Source of the DNA: Eubacteriales bacterium
GTDB lineage: Bacteria; Bacillota; Clostridia; Peptostreptococcales; Anaerovoracaceae
Assembly: GCA_028692105.1 (NCBI GenBank)
Contig: JAQUYC010000001.1
Coordinates: forward strand, 124,001-188,000
Direction of reading: 5' to 3'
Length of the DNA stretch: 64,000 nucleotides
Below, one piece after another: positions 1-9,551 of this stretch. Position 1 is the first letter of the stretch. Each line of letters starts with the position of its first letter. A model generated the notes under the pieces. It made no database searches. It was not told the origin of the DNA and saw only the letters and a list, made by a program, of their open reading frames with translations. Both the position numbers and the translations under genes were made by a program.

Positions 1-706
1 GTCTATGGTTATGGCCTGCTACCAGTATATGATTTGTTTCTATAACCCACTCAGTCAGTTTTTTTCCGACGTTTTCCTTCTTCTCATGATTTTGTGCGGG
101 GCTTGTAGGATTATTTACTCCAAATAACTCCAAGGGTTTCCATAGGTATCGCACCAAAAATCTGCTGAGCCTCCAAAATCTGCTATTCAGTTCATCCACC
201 TGATGCCCATGAACAAGCAAAATCTCCTTATTGTTGAATTGGCTGTCATTGCCGGTGTACCTCAGGACCAAACCCTCGTGAATCTGAATATTTTCAAACA
301 GGGGAAGGCTTCTTTTGCCTCGCTTATCATAGTATGAATATAGATTTGCTCTCACATATTTTACGCTGCGTTTCACTATATCGTGGTTTCCATATATAAA
401 ATACAGTCGATTATCCAGATAAAACTCTCTCAACAGCAGAAACACATCAAGATGTGCCGCGATAATACCCGAAAGTAATTTATTTTCCCAAAGTTCGTCC
501 CCATCCCCGATTTCTATATAGGTAAAACCTTCATTATAGTAATGGTTCAGGGCAGAAAGATATATATTTTCGTTCTTAATGAAATCATCTGCCTGGCTTC
601 CGTTCCCCCTATGGCAATCACTCATAAGTATAATCTTTGAGGAATCATCAAAGGATACACGTTCTGCTGACTCGAAAATTTGGGATAAACGTTTAAATGA
701 ATTCAT
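1..706 (-). CDS. Calcineurin-like metallophosphoesterase (C-terminus cut by window edge)
   Basis: The minus-strand frame is open from an ATG at 706 to the left edge, giving 235 visible residues. A strong ribosome site (taggagg, 711-717) precedes the ATG. The metallophosphoesterase motif series is complete in order: DCH near residue 30, GDGDE, GNHD, VHGH and, close to the edge, AGHNHR. These are the di-metal ligands and the catalytic His of calcineurin-type phosphatases. The family includes UDP-diacylglucosamine pyrophosphatase-like enzymes and protein or nucleotide phosphatases; nothing visible fixes the substrate. It lies 22 bases downstream of the DUF4474 gene on the same strand, so the two are probably cotranscribed. 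There is no signal peptide, so it should act in the cytoplasm. The family is certain; the substrate is unknown. Confidence 0.85.
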   Translation of the reverse strand, partial: MNSFKRLSQIFESAERVSFDDSSKIILMSDCHRGNGSQADDFIKNENIYLSALNHYYNEGFTYIEIGDGDELWENKLLSGIIAAHLDVFLLLREFYLDNRLYFIYGNHDIVKRSVKYVRANLYSYYDKRGKRSLPLFENIQIHEGLVLRYTGNDSQFNNKEILLVHGHQVDELNSRFWRLSRFLVRYLWKPLELFGVNNPTSPAQNHEKKENVGKKLTEWVIETNHILVAGHNHR

Positions 707-728
707 TTTTAGGCCTCCTATTCATTTA

Positions 729-1682
729 TCACAAATATTTTTTCAGCTGGTCAAAAGGCTTAACAATTATTCTTGTTTTTCCAAATGTCATAAGCGCTTC
801 ATACAAAAGCGGCTCTTTTTCACGTATAGCCCTCAACTTATCATGCCAGCAATCATATTCTCCGGTTATTTCCATGAATCGATTACAAATACGCTCATTA
901 TTTCTTTGAATGATCCAATCTGTTTCTTCTGTTCTGGTAAGCGGCTGTGGCGTGTGTGTTTTATCAAACATGAATTCAACTGAGATGCCATTGGTCAGGA
1001 TTTCATATGCCGGGTACCCGTTCTTTATCATTCCCTTGATAAAATTCATGCACATTGTCGTATTATTAAAAGTGATCCTCACATGCATTGAAAGTTCTTC
1101 GGGTTCTGAAAATTTACCGGGCATGAATCCTGTTAACCACCAATGTTTTCCTTCCCTGTGAAAAAGTACACTGTCATTTTTAATCAGAGAAAAAGCAATA
1201 TGCGGCTGCTCTGCCTTATCAGCGCAGCGGTAAAAAGTACCGTTGAACAGATTTGGAATAGACAAATCCGCCCCCTCCGCCAGATAAACGCCGATCTCCG
1301 CACCTGTGTTTAGATAATACTGCCCTTTCCAGAGCTGGATAAGCCACCTTTTCCCGGCATATTCAAAGGTTATTGGTTCCGAATCAATGATCATCCCCGA
1401 AGGAGCTGCTGCTTCATCATACAAACGACAATATCCAAACTTTTTCTGCCATGCATCTATCCTTGAATAGAATATATCCTGGCATGGATCATATGCATAT
1501 CCGGCATCACCAAGCAGTTTTTTGAATTCCTTAATATCTGCATCGGTTTTCGAAGCGCTCGGTTTCGGATGCAGATTTCTGAGAATACGGTAAACAAAAA
1601 AGGCAAATATTATCAACAAAACTATAATCGAGGAAATAAGAAGAAAATCTGTCCCCAATTGAGTTTTGAATATATCAAACAT
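729..1682 (-). CDS. DUF4474-like membrane-anchored protein, function unknown
   Basis: 317 residues. One N-terminal transmembrane helix (about residues 13-33) is followed by a short linker and a large soluble domain. The conserved-looking block around FEYAGKRWLIQLWKGQYY and TGAEIGVY matches what I remember of the DUF4474 family of Clostridia; I could not run a search. With a single N-terminal anchor and no Lys/Arg-rich C-terminal side, orientation is uncertain. The ATG at 1682 has a GGAGTGA ribosome site. It is followed after 22 bases by the phosphoesterase gene, which suggests a two-gene unit. No catalytic motif can be assigned. Confidence 0.6.
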   Translation of the reverse strand: MFDIFKTQLGTDFLLISSIIVLLIIFAFFVYRILRNLHPKPSASKTDADIKEFKKLLGDAGYAYDPCQDIFYSRIDAWQKKFGYCRLYDEAAAPSGMIIDSEPITFEYAGKRWLIQLWKGQYYLNTGAEIGVYLAEGADLSIPNLFNGTFYRCADKAEQPHIAFSLIKNDSVLFHREGKHWWLTGFMPGKFSEPEELSMHVRITFNNTTMCMNFIKGMIKNGYPAYEILTNGISVEFMFDKTHTPQPLTRTEETDWIIQRNNERICNRFMEITGEYDCWHDKLRAIREKEPLLYEALMTFGKTRIIVKPFDQLKKYL

Positions 1683-1748
1683 AAACCGTCACTCCATATC
1701 AATTTTTCTTTATACTATTCCGGATTGGCGTTTTATGTTAAAACACAA

Positions 1749-1788
1749 AGGCAATATCGCGGGATATTAGCTCCGCTATATTGCCTTA
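1749..1788 (-). terminator. Probable terminator of htpG
   Basis: A 10-bp perfect stem (AAGGCAATAT with ATATTGCCTT) continues inward, after one mismatch, with a GC-rich GCGG/CCGC pairing. Read on the minus strand, downstream of htpG, the hairpin is followed by a T-rich run (tttgtgtttt). It could also block read-through into the DUF4474 gene. Confidence 0.55.
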
Positions 1789-1805
1789 AGTTAAATTTAT
1801 TTATT

Positions 1806-1922
1806 AAACTTTAAAATTTTATGATTTTGGTTTTCAGCTAATGCTTTGCACGAAGAAAAGCATGGTTATGGATCCGGTTTGCTTTTCTATCTGAAAACCT
1901 TGAATAAAATTTATTAAAGTTT
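1806..1922. repeat. Long imperfect nested inverted repeat (about 117 bp)
   Basis: The outer arms pair AAACTTTAA (1806-1814) with TTAAAGTTT (1914-1922), then AATTTTAT with ATAAAATT, then GGTTTTCAG (1829-1837) with CTGAAAACC (1891-1899). Inside lies a second perfect 9-bp stem, AGAAAAGCA (1854-1862) with TGCTTTTCT (1880-1888). A competing short pairing uses tgcttt at 1842-1847. The whole lies between htpG and its probable terminator. It could be a small MITE-like repeat, an extended 3' structure of the htpG transcript, or a fortuitous AT-rich palindrome. No transposase or flanking duplication is evident. Confidence 0.45.
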
Positions 1923-1959
1923 GAATTCCGAAAACTGATTCACTGTATTGCCTTTTAAT

Positions 1960-3840
1960 TTATCTTGCGATCAACTCACAAACAGCATTGGAAAATGCCA
2001 CAGGATCCTCTATGGGGAGTCCTTCAATCAGCAATGCTTGATTATAAAGCAGTTCTGTATATTTCTTTACCTGTTCTTTATCGGAAACAAAAGCTTTTTT
2101 CAATGTGTCAAGAACAGGATGAGATGCGTTGATCTCCAATACTTTTTCTGCTTTGATTTTTTCATCGGTCGGCATCGCATTGAGTACCTTTTCCATTTCA
2201 ATCGAAATGCCTCCTCCGCTTGTCAGGCAGACCGGATGAGATTTCAGGCGCTGAGATAAGCGAACTTCACTGACCTTTCCATCAAGGGTTTCCTTCATGA
2301 AGTCAAAGAGCTCCTTATTATCTCCGGCTTCTTTTATTGCCTCATCATTATCCTTGCTCTCCTCAATTCCGAGATCGTCACCGGATACCGATTTGAATTC
2401 CTTTCCGTCGAATTCATGCAGTATCTGGATCGCGAACTCATCAACATCATCGGTAAAATAGAGAATCTCATAACCCTTGTCTTTGAGGAGTTCTGTCTGA
2501 GGAAGCTTGTCGATTCGCTCTACCGATGCTCCGGCTGCATAATAGATATATTTTTGGTCAAGTTTCATGCGTGAAACATATTCAGACAACGCCACAGGTT
2601 TCTTTTCTGTGGAAGAATAAAAAAGGATCAAGTCCTTCAATGTATCTTTATTTGCTCCGAATTTATCGTACAATCCATATTTCAGCTGCAGTCCGAAATT
2701 TTTGAAAAATTCTTCGTATTTATCTCTTTCCTTATTCAAGAGTTCGACAAGTTCACTTTTTATCTTCTTTTCCAGCCTTGTTGCGATTGCCTTGAGTTGT
2801 CTGTCATGCTGCAGCATCTCTCGGGAAATATTCAGTGAAAGATCCTGAGAATCCACCAGACCCTTTACAAAGCTGAAATAATCCGGAAGCAGATCAGGAC
2901 ATTTATCCATGATTAGAACGCCGCTTGAGTAAAGCTGCAAACCTTTTTCATATTCTTTTGTATAATAATTAAATGGTGTTTTTGACGGTATAAATAATAA
3001 AGAATTATAGGAAACAACTCCCTCTACGTTCGTATGAATAACCTTTAAAGGCTTTATAAAGTCATAAAACTTCTCCTGATAAAAGTTTTGGTAATCTTCG
3101 TCTTTTATCTCACCTTTATTTTTACGCCAAAGTGGAACCATGCTGTTCAGTATCTGCTCCTCTATGACGGTTTCATATTCATTCTCAGTTCCTTCTTTCA
3201 GCTTTTGCTGCTCAGAATTCATTTTTATTGGATACCGGATATAGTCGGAGTACCTTTTCACCAGATTGCGGATGCGGTATTCCTGCAGAAACTCGTCATA
3301 TTTCTCATCTTCCGTATCCTGTTTTATAGTCAGAACAATCTCTGTACCGCAATCACTTTTATCGCTCTCGGTAATAGTATAACCGTCAGTGCCGGAGGAT
3401 TCCCATTGATATGCCTGATCTTCACCGTATGCTCTGCTGGTTACGGTAACCTTGCTGCTGACCATGAAAGCGGAGTAAAACCCTACACCGAACTGGCCGA
3501 TTATATCTATATCCTCGTTTTGCTCGTGTTCCTTTTTAAAACTAAGAGAACCGCTTTTTGCAATTACACCCAAATTAGATTCAAGCTCTTCTTTTGTCAT
3601 GCCTATTCCATTGTCTGAAATAATCAGCTGACGATTTTCCTTGTCAACCTTTATCCAGATCTCAAAATCTTCTCTGGACACCCCTGTATTTTTTTGCGTT
3701 AGAATCAGATATAGCTTGTCTATTGCATCGCTTGCATTAGAAATCAATTCCCTTAAAAAAATTTCTTTATGAGTATAAATAGAATGGATCATCAGATCCA
3801 AAAGTCTTTTTGATTCTGCTTTAAATTGCTTCTTCGCCAT
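1960..3840 (-). CDS. htpG: Molecular chaperone HtpG (bacterial Hsp90)
   Basis: 626 residues, the usual length for HtpG. The N-terminal GHKL ATPase domain is clear: [12 protein letters not shown] carries the catalytic Glu and Mg-binding Asn, followed by DNGIGMT and [12 protein letters not shown] for the nucleotide lid. The middle domain has the NISREMLQ motif, with the catalytic-loop Arg near SLNISREML. The C-terminal dimerisation domain is complete. The ATG at 3840 has an aaaggagg ribosome site. It works as a cytosolic, ATP-dependent homodimeric chaperone. The promoter region carries a perfect CIRCE, so heat-shock control by HrcA is expected. In Bacillus subtilis htpG is not an HrcA target, so this wiring is a lineage difference. 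Confidence 0.98.
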   Translation of the reverse strand: MAKKQFKAESKRLLDLMIHSIYTHKEIFLRELISNASDAIDKLYLILTQKNTGVSREDFEIWIKVDKENRQLIISDNGIGMTKEELESNLGVIAKSGSLSFKKEHEQNEDIDIIGQFGVGFYSAFMVSSKVTVTSRAYGEDQAYQWESSGTDGYTITESDKSDCGTEIVLTIKQDTEDEKYDEFLQEYRIRNLVKRYSDYIRYPIKMNSEQQKLKEGTENEYETVIEEQILNSMVPLWRKNKGEIKDEDYQNFYQEKFYDFIKPLKVIHTNVEGVVSYNSLLFIPSKTPFNYYTKEYEKGLQLYSSGVLIMDKCPDLLPDYFSFVKGLVDSQDLSLNISREMLQHDRQLKAIATRLEKKIKSELVELLNKERDKYEEFFKNFGLQLKYGLYDKFGANKDTLKDLILFYSSTEKKPVALSEYVSRMKLDQKYIYYAAGASVERIDKLPQTELLKDKGYEILYFTDDVDEFAIQILHEFDGKEFKSVSGDDLGIEESKDNDEAIKEAGDNKELFDFMKETLDGKVSEVRLSQRLKSHPVCLTSGGGISIEMEKVLNAMPTDEKIKAEKVLEINASHPVLDTLKKAFVSDKEQVKKYTELLYNQALLIEGLPIEDPVAFSNAVCELIAR

Positions 3841-3892
3841 CTAAAACCCTCCTTTAAATTATATCTAAGCGCTCAAGTATTCCGTTTATTTG

Positions 3893-3919
3893 TTAGCACT
3901 CTATGTCGTAGAGTGCTAA
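3893..3919. promoter_or_regulatory. CIRCE element (HrcA operator) upstream of htpG
   Basis: TTAGCACTC, nine bases, GAGTGCTAA: an exact match to the CIRCE consensus, with no mismatch. It begins 7 bases after the htpG -10 box, so bound HrcA would block transcription initiation, and it would also form a hairpin in the mRNA leader. Confidence 0.97.
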
Positions 3920-3926
3920 CAACTTT

Positions 3927-3955
3927 ACTATAAAACATATTGTAAGGAAAATCAA
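3927..3955 (-). promoter_or_regulatory. Sigma-A-type promoter of htpG
   Basis: On the minus strand: -35 TTGATT (3955-3950), an exact 17-base spacer, -10 TATAGT (3932-3927), then the CIRCE. Both hexamers match the vegetative consensus well. Confidence 0.85.
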
Positions 3956-3991
3956 GGGTTATTTTGCCATATTTAATAATTGTAGGTTTTA

Positions 3992-4037
3992 ATAGCCTTT
4001 AGAACGTCCCTACAGGCTATGCGTTTCATGGTATAAT
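3992..4037 (+). promoter_or_regulatory. Extended -10 promoter and inverted repeat before the AraC-type gene
   Basis: TATAAT at 4032-4037 is preceded by TG one base upstream (extended -10), and there is no convincing -35. Just upstream, ATAGCCT (3992-3998) and AGGCTAT (4014-4020) form a perfect 7-bp inverted repeat over the -35 region. That is a plausible operator, possibly for autoregulation. The operator role is inference. Confidence 0.5.
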
Positions 4038-4077
4038 ACATACAAAGATATTTAAATCGATGCGGGAGAATCCTAAA

Positions 4078-5478
4078 ATGAATTCGGAAATAGTTAATTT
4101 TAATAATAACCAACCCTTTTGCATAAAAGTAGAAAAGATCAAAAGATATCCAATTCATTGGCACGAAGGGGTAACAGAAATCATACTCCCGCTTTCCGGT
4201 GATGTGCAAGTGACTGCCAATTTTGAAAGCCTTACAGTTAAGGAGGGAGATTTTCATTTTATTAATAACATGACGATTCATTCTATAAGAAGCTCTTCAA
4301 ATGCTGTCGTAGCACTGCTCTATGTGAACCTTGACTATTATGAAAAAGACTTTCAACATATCAAATACATGTATTTCAGAAGCCATCCTTATATAGATGA
4401 AAACAAACCTTTTAAAAATCATTCTATTGATTTTAGTAACAACTACAAAGTCCGCTTACGGAATCTTCTGATCGATTTACTCTTGCGCCAGCTTTCCAGT
4501 GAATTGTCAGGTAAAGTGATTGATGAAATTGGCAGCCGGTTTATTTATTCCATGATTTATGAGTTCCATTGGCTTAAATTTTTTAAAGCTAATGAAAGGA
4601 TGATGAATCCCGAGCAGTTTGACCGCTATCATAGGATAGTTGAGTTCATTGACACTAATTATGCAGATAAGATCACTTTGAATGATGTCGTCTCCAGAGA
4701 GTTTGTCACAAAGACTTATTTCTCGCATTACTGGAAAAAAATAAGCTCCTATACTTTCACTGAGAGATTGAATTATGAAAGAGTGCTGAAATCTGAGTTC
4801 CTTCTTCTTGGTGATATGAGCATTTCAAAAATATCAGAGCAATGCGGCTTTTCTGATGTAAAATACTATTATCAATATTTCAAAAGATGGTATGGATGCA
4901 TGCCCCGTGAACATAGGCAGCGCTGTTTGCGATTTAATGAAATGGGAGCCGATATTGAAGGGCTCGAAAATAATTTATTGGAAAAAGAGATCGAAGAATA
5001 TGCCGGCAAATATTTGTTTATCGAATGTACTCCTGCTGAAGATGTCACCGATTCGTCCTATTCAGATAACTACATGAATATGAGGTTTCTTAGCAATCCC
5101 GCCAATCTCCGCACCTCGGCTGACAAGTGCATAATTCTTGATCCTTTTAAACCAACTAATTTTCTTGCGGAATCAAACGGCACTATATCATATAACTGGC
5201 ACAATATTGATCTGTCAGTCAATATGACAACAGATGAATGCTTTCTTCTATTTATACATTTCCACGTTGGAAATGTCACCGAAAAGCAGATTTGTTATGC
5301 TATTGATAATTTTCTTTACAACAGTATTGCTCGGTATGGCATGAATATGGTTAAAAAATGGCATTTTATTATAGATTGTATGAATATAATGTCCACCTAT
5401 AAATACAATACGATAGAGAATCTGATCCTCGATAAGATCAAGAATGCTAAAATTAATTATTTCTTTGAATTTAAATAA
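4078..5478 (+). CDS. AraC-family regulator with central HTH and C-terminal extension
   Basis: An upstream in-frame ATG exists at 4060, but the ATG at 4078 has the ribosome site (gggag at 4063-4067), giving 466 residues. An N-terminal cupin sensor domain (about 15-110, with HWHEG) is followed by a double HTH AraC domain (about 180-285; ISKISEQCGFSDVKYYYQYFKRWYG is typical of the second HTH). Most AraC regulators end there, at about 290 residues. This one carries roughly 170 more residues of unknown type rich in aromatic residues. The ligand is unknown. The SDR gene starts 157 bases downstream on the same strand, so it is the likeliest target or partner. Confidence 0.85.
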   Translation: MNSEIVNFNNNQPFCIKVEKIKRYPIHWHEGVTEIILPLSGDVQVTANFESLTVKEGDFHFINNMTIHSIRSSSNAVVALLYVNLDYYEKDFQHIKYMYFRSHPYIDENKPFKNHSIDFSNNYKVRLRNLLIDLLLRQLSSELSGKVIDEIGSRFIYSMIYEFHWLKFFKANERMMNPEQFDRYHRIVEFIDTNYADKITLNDVVSREFVTKTYFSHYWKKISSYTFTERLNYERVLKSEFLLLGDMSISKISEQCGFSDVKYYYQYFKRWYGCMPREHRQRCLRFNEMGADIEGLENNLLEKEIEEYAGKYLFIECTPAEDVTDSSYSDNYMNMRFLSNPANLRTSADKCIILDPFKPTNFLAESNGTISYNWHNIDLSVNMTTDECFLLFIHFHVGNVTEKQICYAIDNFLYNSIARYGMNMVKKWHFIIDCMNIMSTYKYNTIENLILDKIKNAKINYFFEFK

Positions 5479-5635
5479 CCTATTATGACAAAAATGCGTT
5501 TTCTAAATAAATATTATCACATTTTTATCAATTAAAAACCTCTTGAGATAGTTATACAATTAACATAGCAGTTAAACGAGTCACAAATCCGCTGCTTATG
5601 CTTATTAGTATTTGAGTTTTTTGGAGGTTGTTATT

Positions 5636-6376
5636 ATGAAATTGAAAGACAAGGTCGCAATTGTTACAGGATCTACTTCGGGTATGGGAAGAGCTACTGC
5701 TGTGCTATTTGCCCGTGAGGGAGCAAAGGTAGTTGTTACCGGACGAAATGAAGAAAGGGCAAAGGCTGTAGTAGATCAAATCAAATCTGAAGGTTTTGAA
5801 GCCATGTATGTGATTGTTGATACTTCCAAGATTGAAGACGTTCAAATTCTGGTCGATAAAACATTGGAAGCATATGGCACCGTAGATGTTCTTTTTAATA
5901 ATGCCGGCGCTTTAAGTATGTCACCTCTTCAAGATGTATCCATGGATGAATGGGACAATATATTCTGTGTAAACGTTAAATCTGCTCTTTATTTAGTACA
6001 GAAGGTTGCTCCAATCATGAAAGCGAAAGGGAAAGGCGTTGTCATAAACACTGCTTCCGTAGCATCATTTGGTGCACACCACGGTTTTGCAGCTTATGTT
6101 TCTTCCAAGCATGCAATGGCCGGATTATCAAAATCAATGGCTTGGGAATTAGGTCCGGAGATCCGCGTGAATGCTATTGCACCCGGATTGATACATACCG
6201 CTATGGTAGACAGTATAGGCGGTCCTTCTGCTGTACAGGGCATGATCGATAATTGCCCGGTCAAAAGAGTCGGTTTGCCTGAAGATATAGCAAACGTAGC
6301 ATTATTCCTTGCCTCCGACGACTCCTCATTTATAGATGGTCAGGTCATAAAGGTTGATGGAGGATTTGAAATTTAA
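5636..6376 (+). CDS. Short-chain dehydrogenase/reductase (SDR, glucose-dehydrogenase/FabG type)
   Basis: 246 residues from the ATG at 5636, which follows a ggagg ribosome site; an upstream in-frame extension has none. Classical SDR signatures: TGSTSGMG cofactor loop near residue 12, NNAG, the catalytic Ser before an AYVSSKH Tyr-x3-Lys motif, and the C-terminal DGG. The GRNEERA segment after the second beta strand suggests NADP use. It catalyses NAD(P)-dependent oxidation or reduction of a carbonyl or alcohol, but the substrate cannot be read from sequence and there is no fatty-acid synthesis context. The preceding AraC-type regulator suggests inducible use of a small carbohydrate or alcohol. 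Confidence 0.9.
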   Translation: MKLKDKVAIVTGSTSGMGRATAVLFAREGAKVVVTGRNEERAKAVVDQIKSEGFEAMYVIVDTSKIEDVQILVDKTLEAYGTVDVLFNNAGALSMSPLQDVSMDEWDNIFCVNVKSALYLVQKVAPIMKAKGKGVVINTASVASFGAHHGFAAYVSSKHAMAGLSKSMAWELGPEIRVNAIAPGLIHTAMVDSIGGPSAVQGMIDNCPVKRVGLPEDIANVALFLASDDSSFIDGQVIKVDGGFEI

Positions 6377-6410
6377 CAGGCTGTTCATCTTTTGATTTTG
6401 TTAATAGAGA

Positions 6411-6444
6411 GTAAAGGAAGCAAAAATTACTTTGCTTCCTTTAC
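6411..6444. terminator. Bidirectional terminator between the SDR and aldehyde dehydrogenase genes
   Basis: A 14-bp perfect stem (GTAAAGGAAGCAAA with its complement) has a 6-base loop and lies 34 bases after the SDR stop and just after the convergent aldehyde dehydrogenase stop. AT-rich sequence on both sides suits both directions. Confidence 0.8.
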
Positions 6445-6448
6445 TCAT

Positions 6449-7813
6449 TTATATATTATTAAAAACTCTTGTTTTAAGACGTGTTTGCGTAAATTGCTTA
6501 TGCCCTTCAGGTGAACCATGATACCCAAATCCGCTTTGCTTCGCCCCAACCCATGGGACGTCTCCAATGCCTCCTATAACAGTGTTTATTCCGATCATTC
6601 CCACGTTAAGCCTGTCCGCCGTTTCCTGCACATACTGATGACCGAACACAGATGCTCCAAGCCCGTATTCTGCTGAATTTGCCGATTCGATGGCCTTATC
6701 AAGGTCGTTATACCTTGTCACACAGACTACCGGTCCAAAGGTTTCCTCCTTGGCAATACGCATATCATCAGTGATACCATCCAATATCGTGGGTATAACA
6801 AAATGCTCCGGATGGTCCTTGCCGCCGTAAATAAGTTTTGCTCCCTTTGCTATTGCATCATCAATATGATCTAATATGAGCTGCCGCTGTTTTTCATTTA
6901 TAATTGGACCGACAAATGCATCCGGATCATCAAATGTTCCTATTTTATAATCTTTGATATAATCAGCTAATTTTTGGACAAATTCATCAGCAATCCGTTC
7001 ATCCACAAAGATTCTTTCAGTTGCTATACACATTTGCCCAGAATTTTCAATACTGTTGATGATTGCAAATCTGGCCGTAGTATCGATATCCGCATCGTTC
7101 AGTACAATAAGAGGGTCCTTACCTCCCAACTCCAAAATCAATCGCTTTAGGGTTTTCGAGGCAGAAGACATGATTTTTTTACCTGTTTCTTTTGATCCGG
7201 TAAAACCTATAAATGCGATATCAGGTGAATTAACAAGCGCACTGCCATGTTCAATCCCACCCTGTACTATCTGCAATACGTTTTTGGGCAATACTTCATT
7301 TAATGCATCTACATAAGCCTGCGACACCAGTGGTGTTTCCTCCGATGGCTTTAATATAACGCTATTTCCGGCTGTCAAAGCAGGAATGATCATCCAATGT
7401 GCCATTGAAACCGGATAGTTCCAAGGCGAAATAATCGCACAAACCCCTAAAGGAAGATATTCAATAACTGTCTCAATACCCGGCTTGGATCTTACTTGCG
7501 GCTTTAATCCTTCTTTGACATACTCTGCTGTTCTGCGAGCTTTAAGGCAGCCTTTTACTTCGCCGATTGCACTCTTTAAGTTCTTCCCCATTTCTCTCCC
7601 AAGGAGTTCAGCAATCTCCGGTAGATGCAGACCAACCTTTTCCGCCGCCTTTTCAATAAAACCTATCCTTTCATCAAAAGACAATGCTGCCCATTTTAAT
7701 TGCGCTTCCTTGCTTTCACGTATCATGTAAGGGATAGTGTCCAGTGGTGTTTTGGGTATCTGATCTATCAGCTTACCGTCAGCGGGATTATATGATCTTA
7801 ACATATCATCCAT
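6449..7813 (-). CDS. NAD(P)-dependent aldehyde dehydrogenase
   Basis: 454 residues, full length for the ALDH superfamily. The motif series is complete: ISPWNYP (cofactor entry), LKPSEETP, GFTGSKETG, the general base in LELGGKDP, the catalytic Cys in GQMCIATER, and EETFGPV near the C-terminus. It oxidises an aldehyde to the acid through a thiohemiacetal. It resembles the succinate-semialdehyde and plant-type BADH subgroup, but the substrate is not determined. The gene stands alone on the minus strand, 101 bases after mntP, and is convergent with the SDR gene. A joint alcohol-aldehyde-acid pathway with that SDR is possible but inferred only from proximity. Confidence 0.93.
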   Translation of the reverse strand: MDDMLRSYNPADGKLIDQIPKTPLDTIPYMIRESKEAQLKWAALSFDERIGFIEKAAEKVGLHLPEIAELLGREMGKNLKSAIGEVKGCLKARRTAEYVKEGLKPQVRSKPGIETVIEYLPLGVCAIISPWNYPVSMAHWMIIPALTAGNSVILKPSEETPLVSQAYVDALNEVLPKNVLQIVQGGIEHGSALVNSPDIAFIGFTGSKETGKKIMSSASKTLKRLILELGGKDPLIVLNDADIDTTARFAIINSIENSGQMCIATERIFVDERIADEFVQKLADYIKDYKIGTFDDPDAFVGPIINEKQRQLILDHIDDAIAKGAKLIYGGKDHPEHFVIPTILDGITDDMRIAKEETFGPVVCVTRYNDLDKAIESANSAEYGLGASVFGHQYVQETADRLNVGMIGINTVIGGIGDVPWVGAKQSGFGYHGSPEGHKQFTQTRLKTRVFNNI

Positions 7814-7914
7814 AACTGTGCCCTCCTTAATTTCAATGAGAATAAAAGTGATTTATATAATTACATGCTTCTGAATATTTTCGATTTATTATATAGTACA
7901 TCCGTAGATAATTC

Positions 7915-8478
7915 TTATATATTTAAAATCCTAAGATGCTCCAAGAGTATTTTGGTCCCAATTAATATAAGTATTATTCCTCCTGCAGCCTCAGCTTTGG
8001 ATTTGAATCTGGCTCCGAACATATTACCGATTACAACACCAAAAAAGGATAAGACAAATGTAACAACTCCTATTACGGCCATACCGATAACAATATTGGC
8101 ATGTAGAAAAGCAAATGTGATCCCCACTGCCAAAGCATCAATACTGGTTACAAGAGAAAGTATGGTTATATCCTTGATACTGAACACAGCGCATATTTCT
8201 TTTTCTTCCTTGCGTGATTCAAGTATCATGTTTATTCCGATCAGGCAAAGCAGCGTAAATATTATCCAATGATCAACAGAAGTCAGATAAGCTGCAAACC
8301 GGGTACCTAATATATAGCCAATGAGTGGCATCAATGCCTGAAATCCGCCAAAAAAAAGTCCAATAATAAGAGCATACCGATATTCCATTTTACGCAGACA
8401 TAGGCCTTTTCCCACTGCTATAGCAAAAGCATCCATAGATAAGCCAATTGCGATTGCAAATAATTCAATTCCACCCAT
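7915..8478 (-). CDS. mntP: Manganese efflux pump MntP
   Basis: 187 residues with six hydrophobic segments in two repeats, each starting with a conserved acidic motif: [14 protein letters not shown] in the first half and [12 protein letters not shown] in the second. This is the MntP (DUF204) pattern, with Asp residues in transmembrane helices 1 and 4 thought to bind Mn2+. It exports Mn2+ across the cytoplasmic membrane. The space upstream (129 bases to the EamA stop) shows no yybP-ykoY manganese riboswitch features. The EamA gene upstream on the same strand may share a transcript. Confidence 0.93.
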   Translation of the reverse strand: MGGIELFAIAIGLSMDAFAIAVGKGLCLRKMEYRYALIIGLFFGGFQALMPLIGYILGTRFAAYLTSVDHWIIFTLLCLIGINMILESRKEEKEICAVFSIKDITILSLVTSIDALAVGITFAFLHANIVIGMAVIGVVTFVLSFFGVVIGNMFGARFKSKAEAAGGIILILIGTKILLEHLRILNI

Positions 8479-8607
8479 TCAAATCTTCCTATTGATATTC
8501 ATCTAATCGTTTAATCGTTTTAACAAATTGTATTTTCAAACCCTTTATATACGCAAACATACTCTATATTATCACCTATTTAATGTTTTTTTACAATTAC
8601 AATATCG

Positions 8608-9486
8608 TTATGTGACATCTGAATTATCTTGGCTTTTCCGCTCCTGTTTGCTGCTCCAGATTGTCCAGGAAACAACTGCACTGATTACTATACCTCCTCC
8701 TATCAGGGCAAAAAAACCGGGCTTTTCTCCGTAAAACAGCAATACCCATATAGGATTTACGAGTGGCTCTATCACTGAAATTAAAGAGCAGGTTAGGGGC
8801 GAACACTTGCGTACAGCCATTCCATACAATATATAAGGTATCCCCAGCTGGAATATCCCCATCGCTATTATTATCATTATATTTGATGTTGTTATCGAAG
8901 TATCTGACAGTATCATAAAGGGCAACCCTATTGTAAATGTAATCAAATGACCGAGCAGTATACCGCTTGCCCGAGACTCTACGTTTGCATTGCCTGTTAT
9001 AACAAACATCGACGCAAAGCACAGACCTGATATAATAGCAAGTATATTGCCTGACAAATACCCGCCCGAAAGCTCATCAAAGAAAAACAACGAGATACCA
9101 AGCATTGTGATGCCGACCGTTATGATGTCCCCCTTCTTGAACTTTTGATGATAAAACAGCGTAGATAATATCAGAATAAAAATCGGAGCTGAGTATTGTA
9201 ATACGATGGCATTTGCTGCAGTCGTCAATTTGTTTGCGACGACAAATACTGTAAACGTTGCTGACGTAGCGATACCGCCAATTATAGAAGCCCTGTTTAT
9301 AACAAATGGCGTGTTTTCATGCCGCATATAAAGGAAAAAGACTCCAGCTGAAATCAGACTCCTGCCGCCTGCAATCACAATTGGATTCCAGGGCAGCAGC
9401 TTTATGAAAATACCTGCCGTACTCCATAAAAGGGCACACATTACCATGTAGAAAATTGCCCTTTTTTTCTCATTATCTGATGACAT
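8608..9486 (-). CDS. EamA/DMT-family transporter
   Basis: 292 residues with ten predicted hydrophobic helices in two EamA repeats. Signals include the first-helix ALLWSTAGIFIK block and the late VIEPLVNPIWVLLFYGEKP block typical of the second repeat. These inner-membrane carriers export small metabolites such as amino acids; the substrate cannot be read from sequence. The last residues are charged and cytoplasmic. It precedes mntP on the minus strand and follows the PBP gene after 65 bases. Confidence 0.9.
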   Translation of the reverse strand: MSSDNEKKRAIFYMVMCALLWSTAGIFIKLLPWNPIVIAGGRSLISAGVFFLYMRHENTPFVINRASIIGGIATSATFTVFVVANKLTTAANAIVLQYSAPIFILILSTLFYHQKFKKGDIITVGITMLGISLFFFDELSGGYLSGNILAIISGLCFASMFVITGNANVESRASGILLGHLITFTIGLPFMILSDTSITTSNIMIIIAMGIFQLGIPYILYGMAVRKCSPLTCSLISVIEPLVNPIWVLLFYGEKPGFFALIGGGIVISAVVSWTIWSSKQERKSQDNSDVT

Positions 9487-9551
9487 CTATCATTCCTTCG
9501 TCATCTTCACGGGATGACCCTTTCTTAATCATTATATTGTCGTTTGTATAA

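Noticed and set aside
8479..8607. Possible manganese (yybP-ykoY) riboswitch before mntP
   Set aside because: The gap is short, AT-rich and lacks the conserved G-rich loops.
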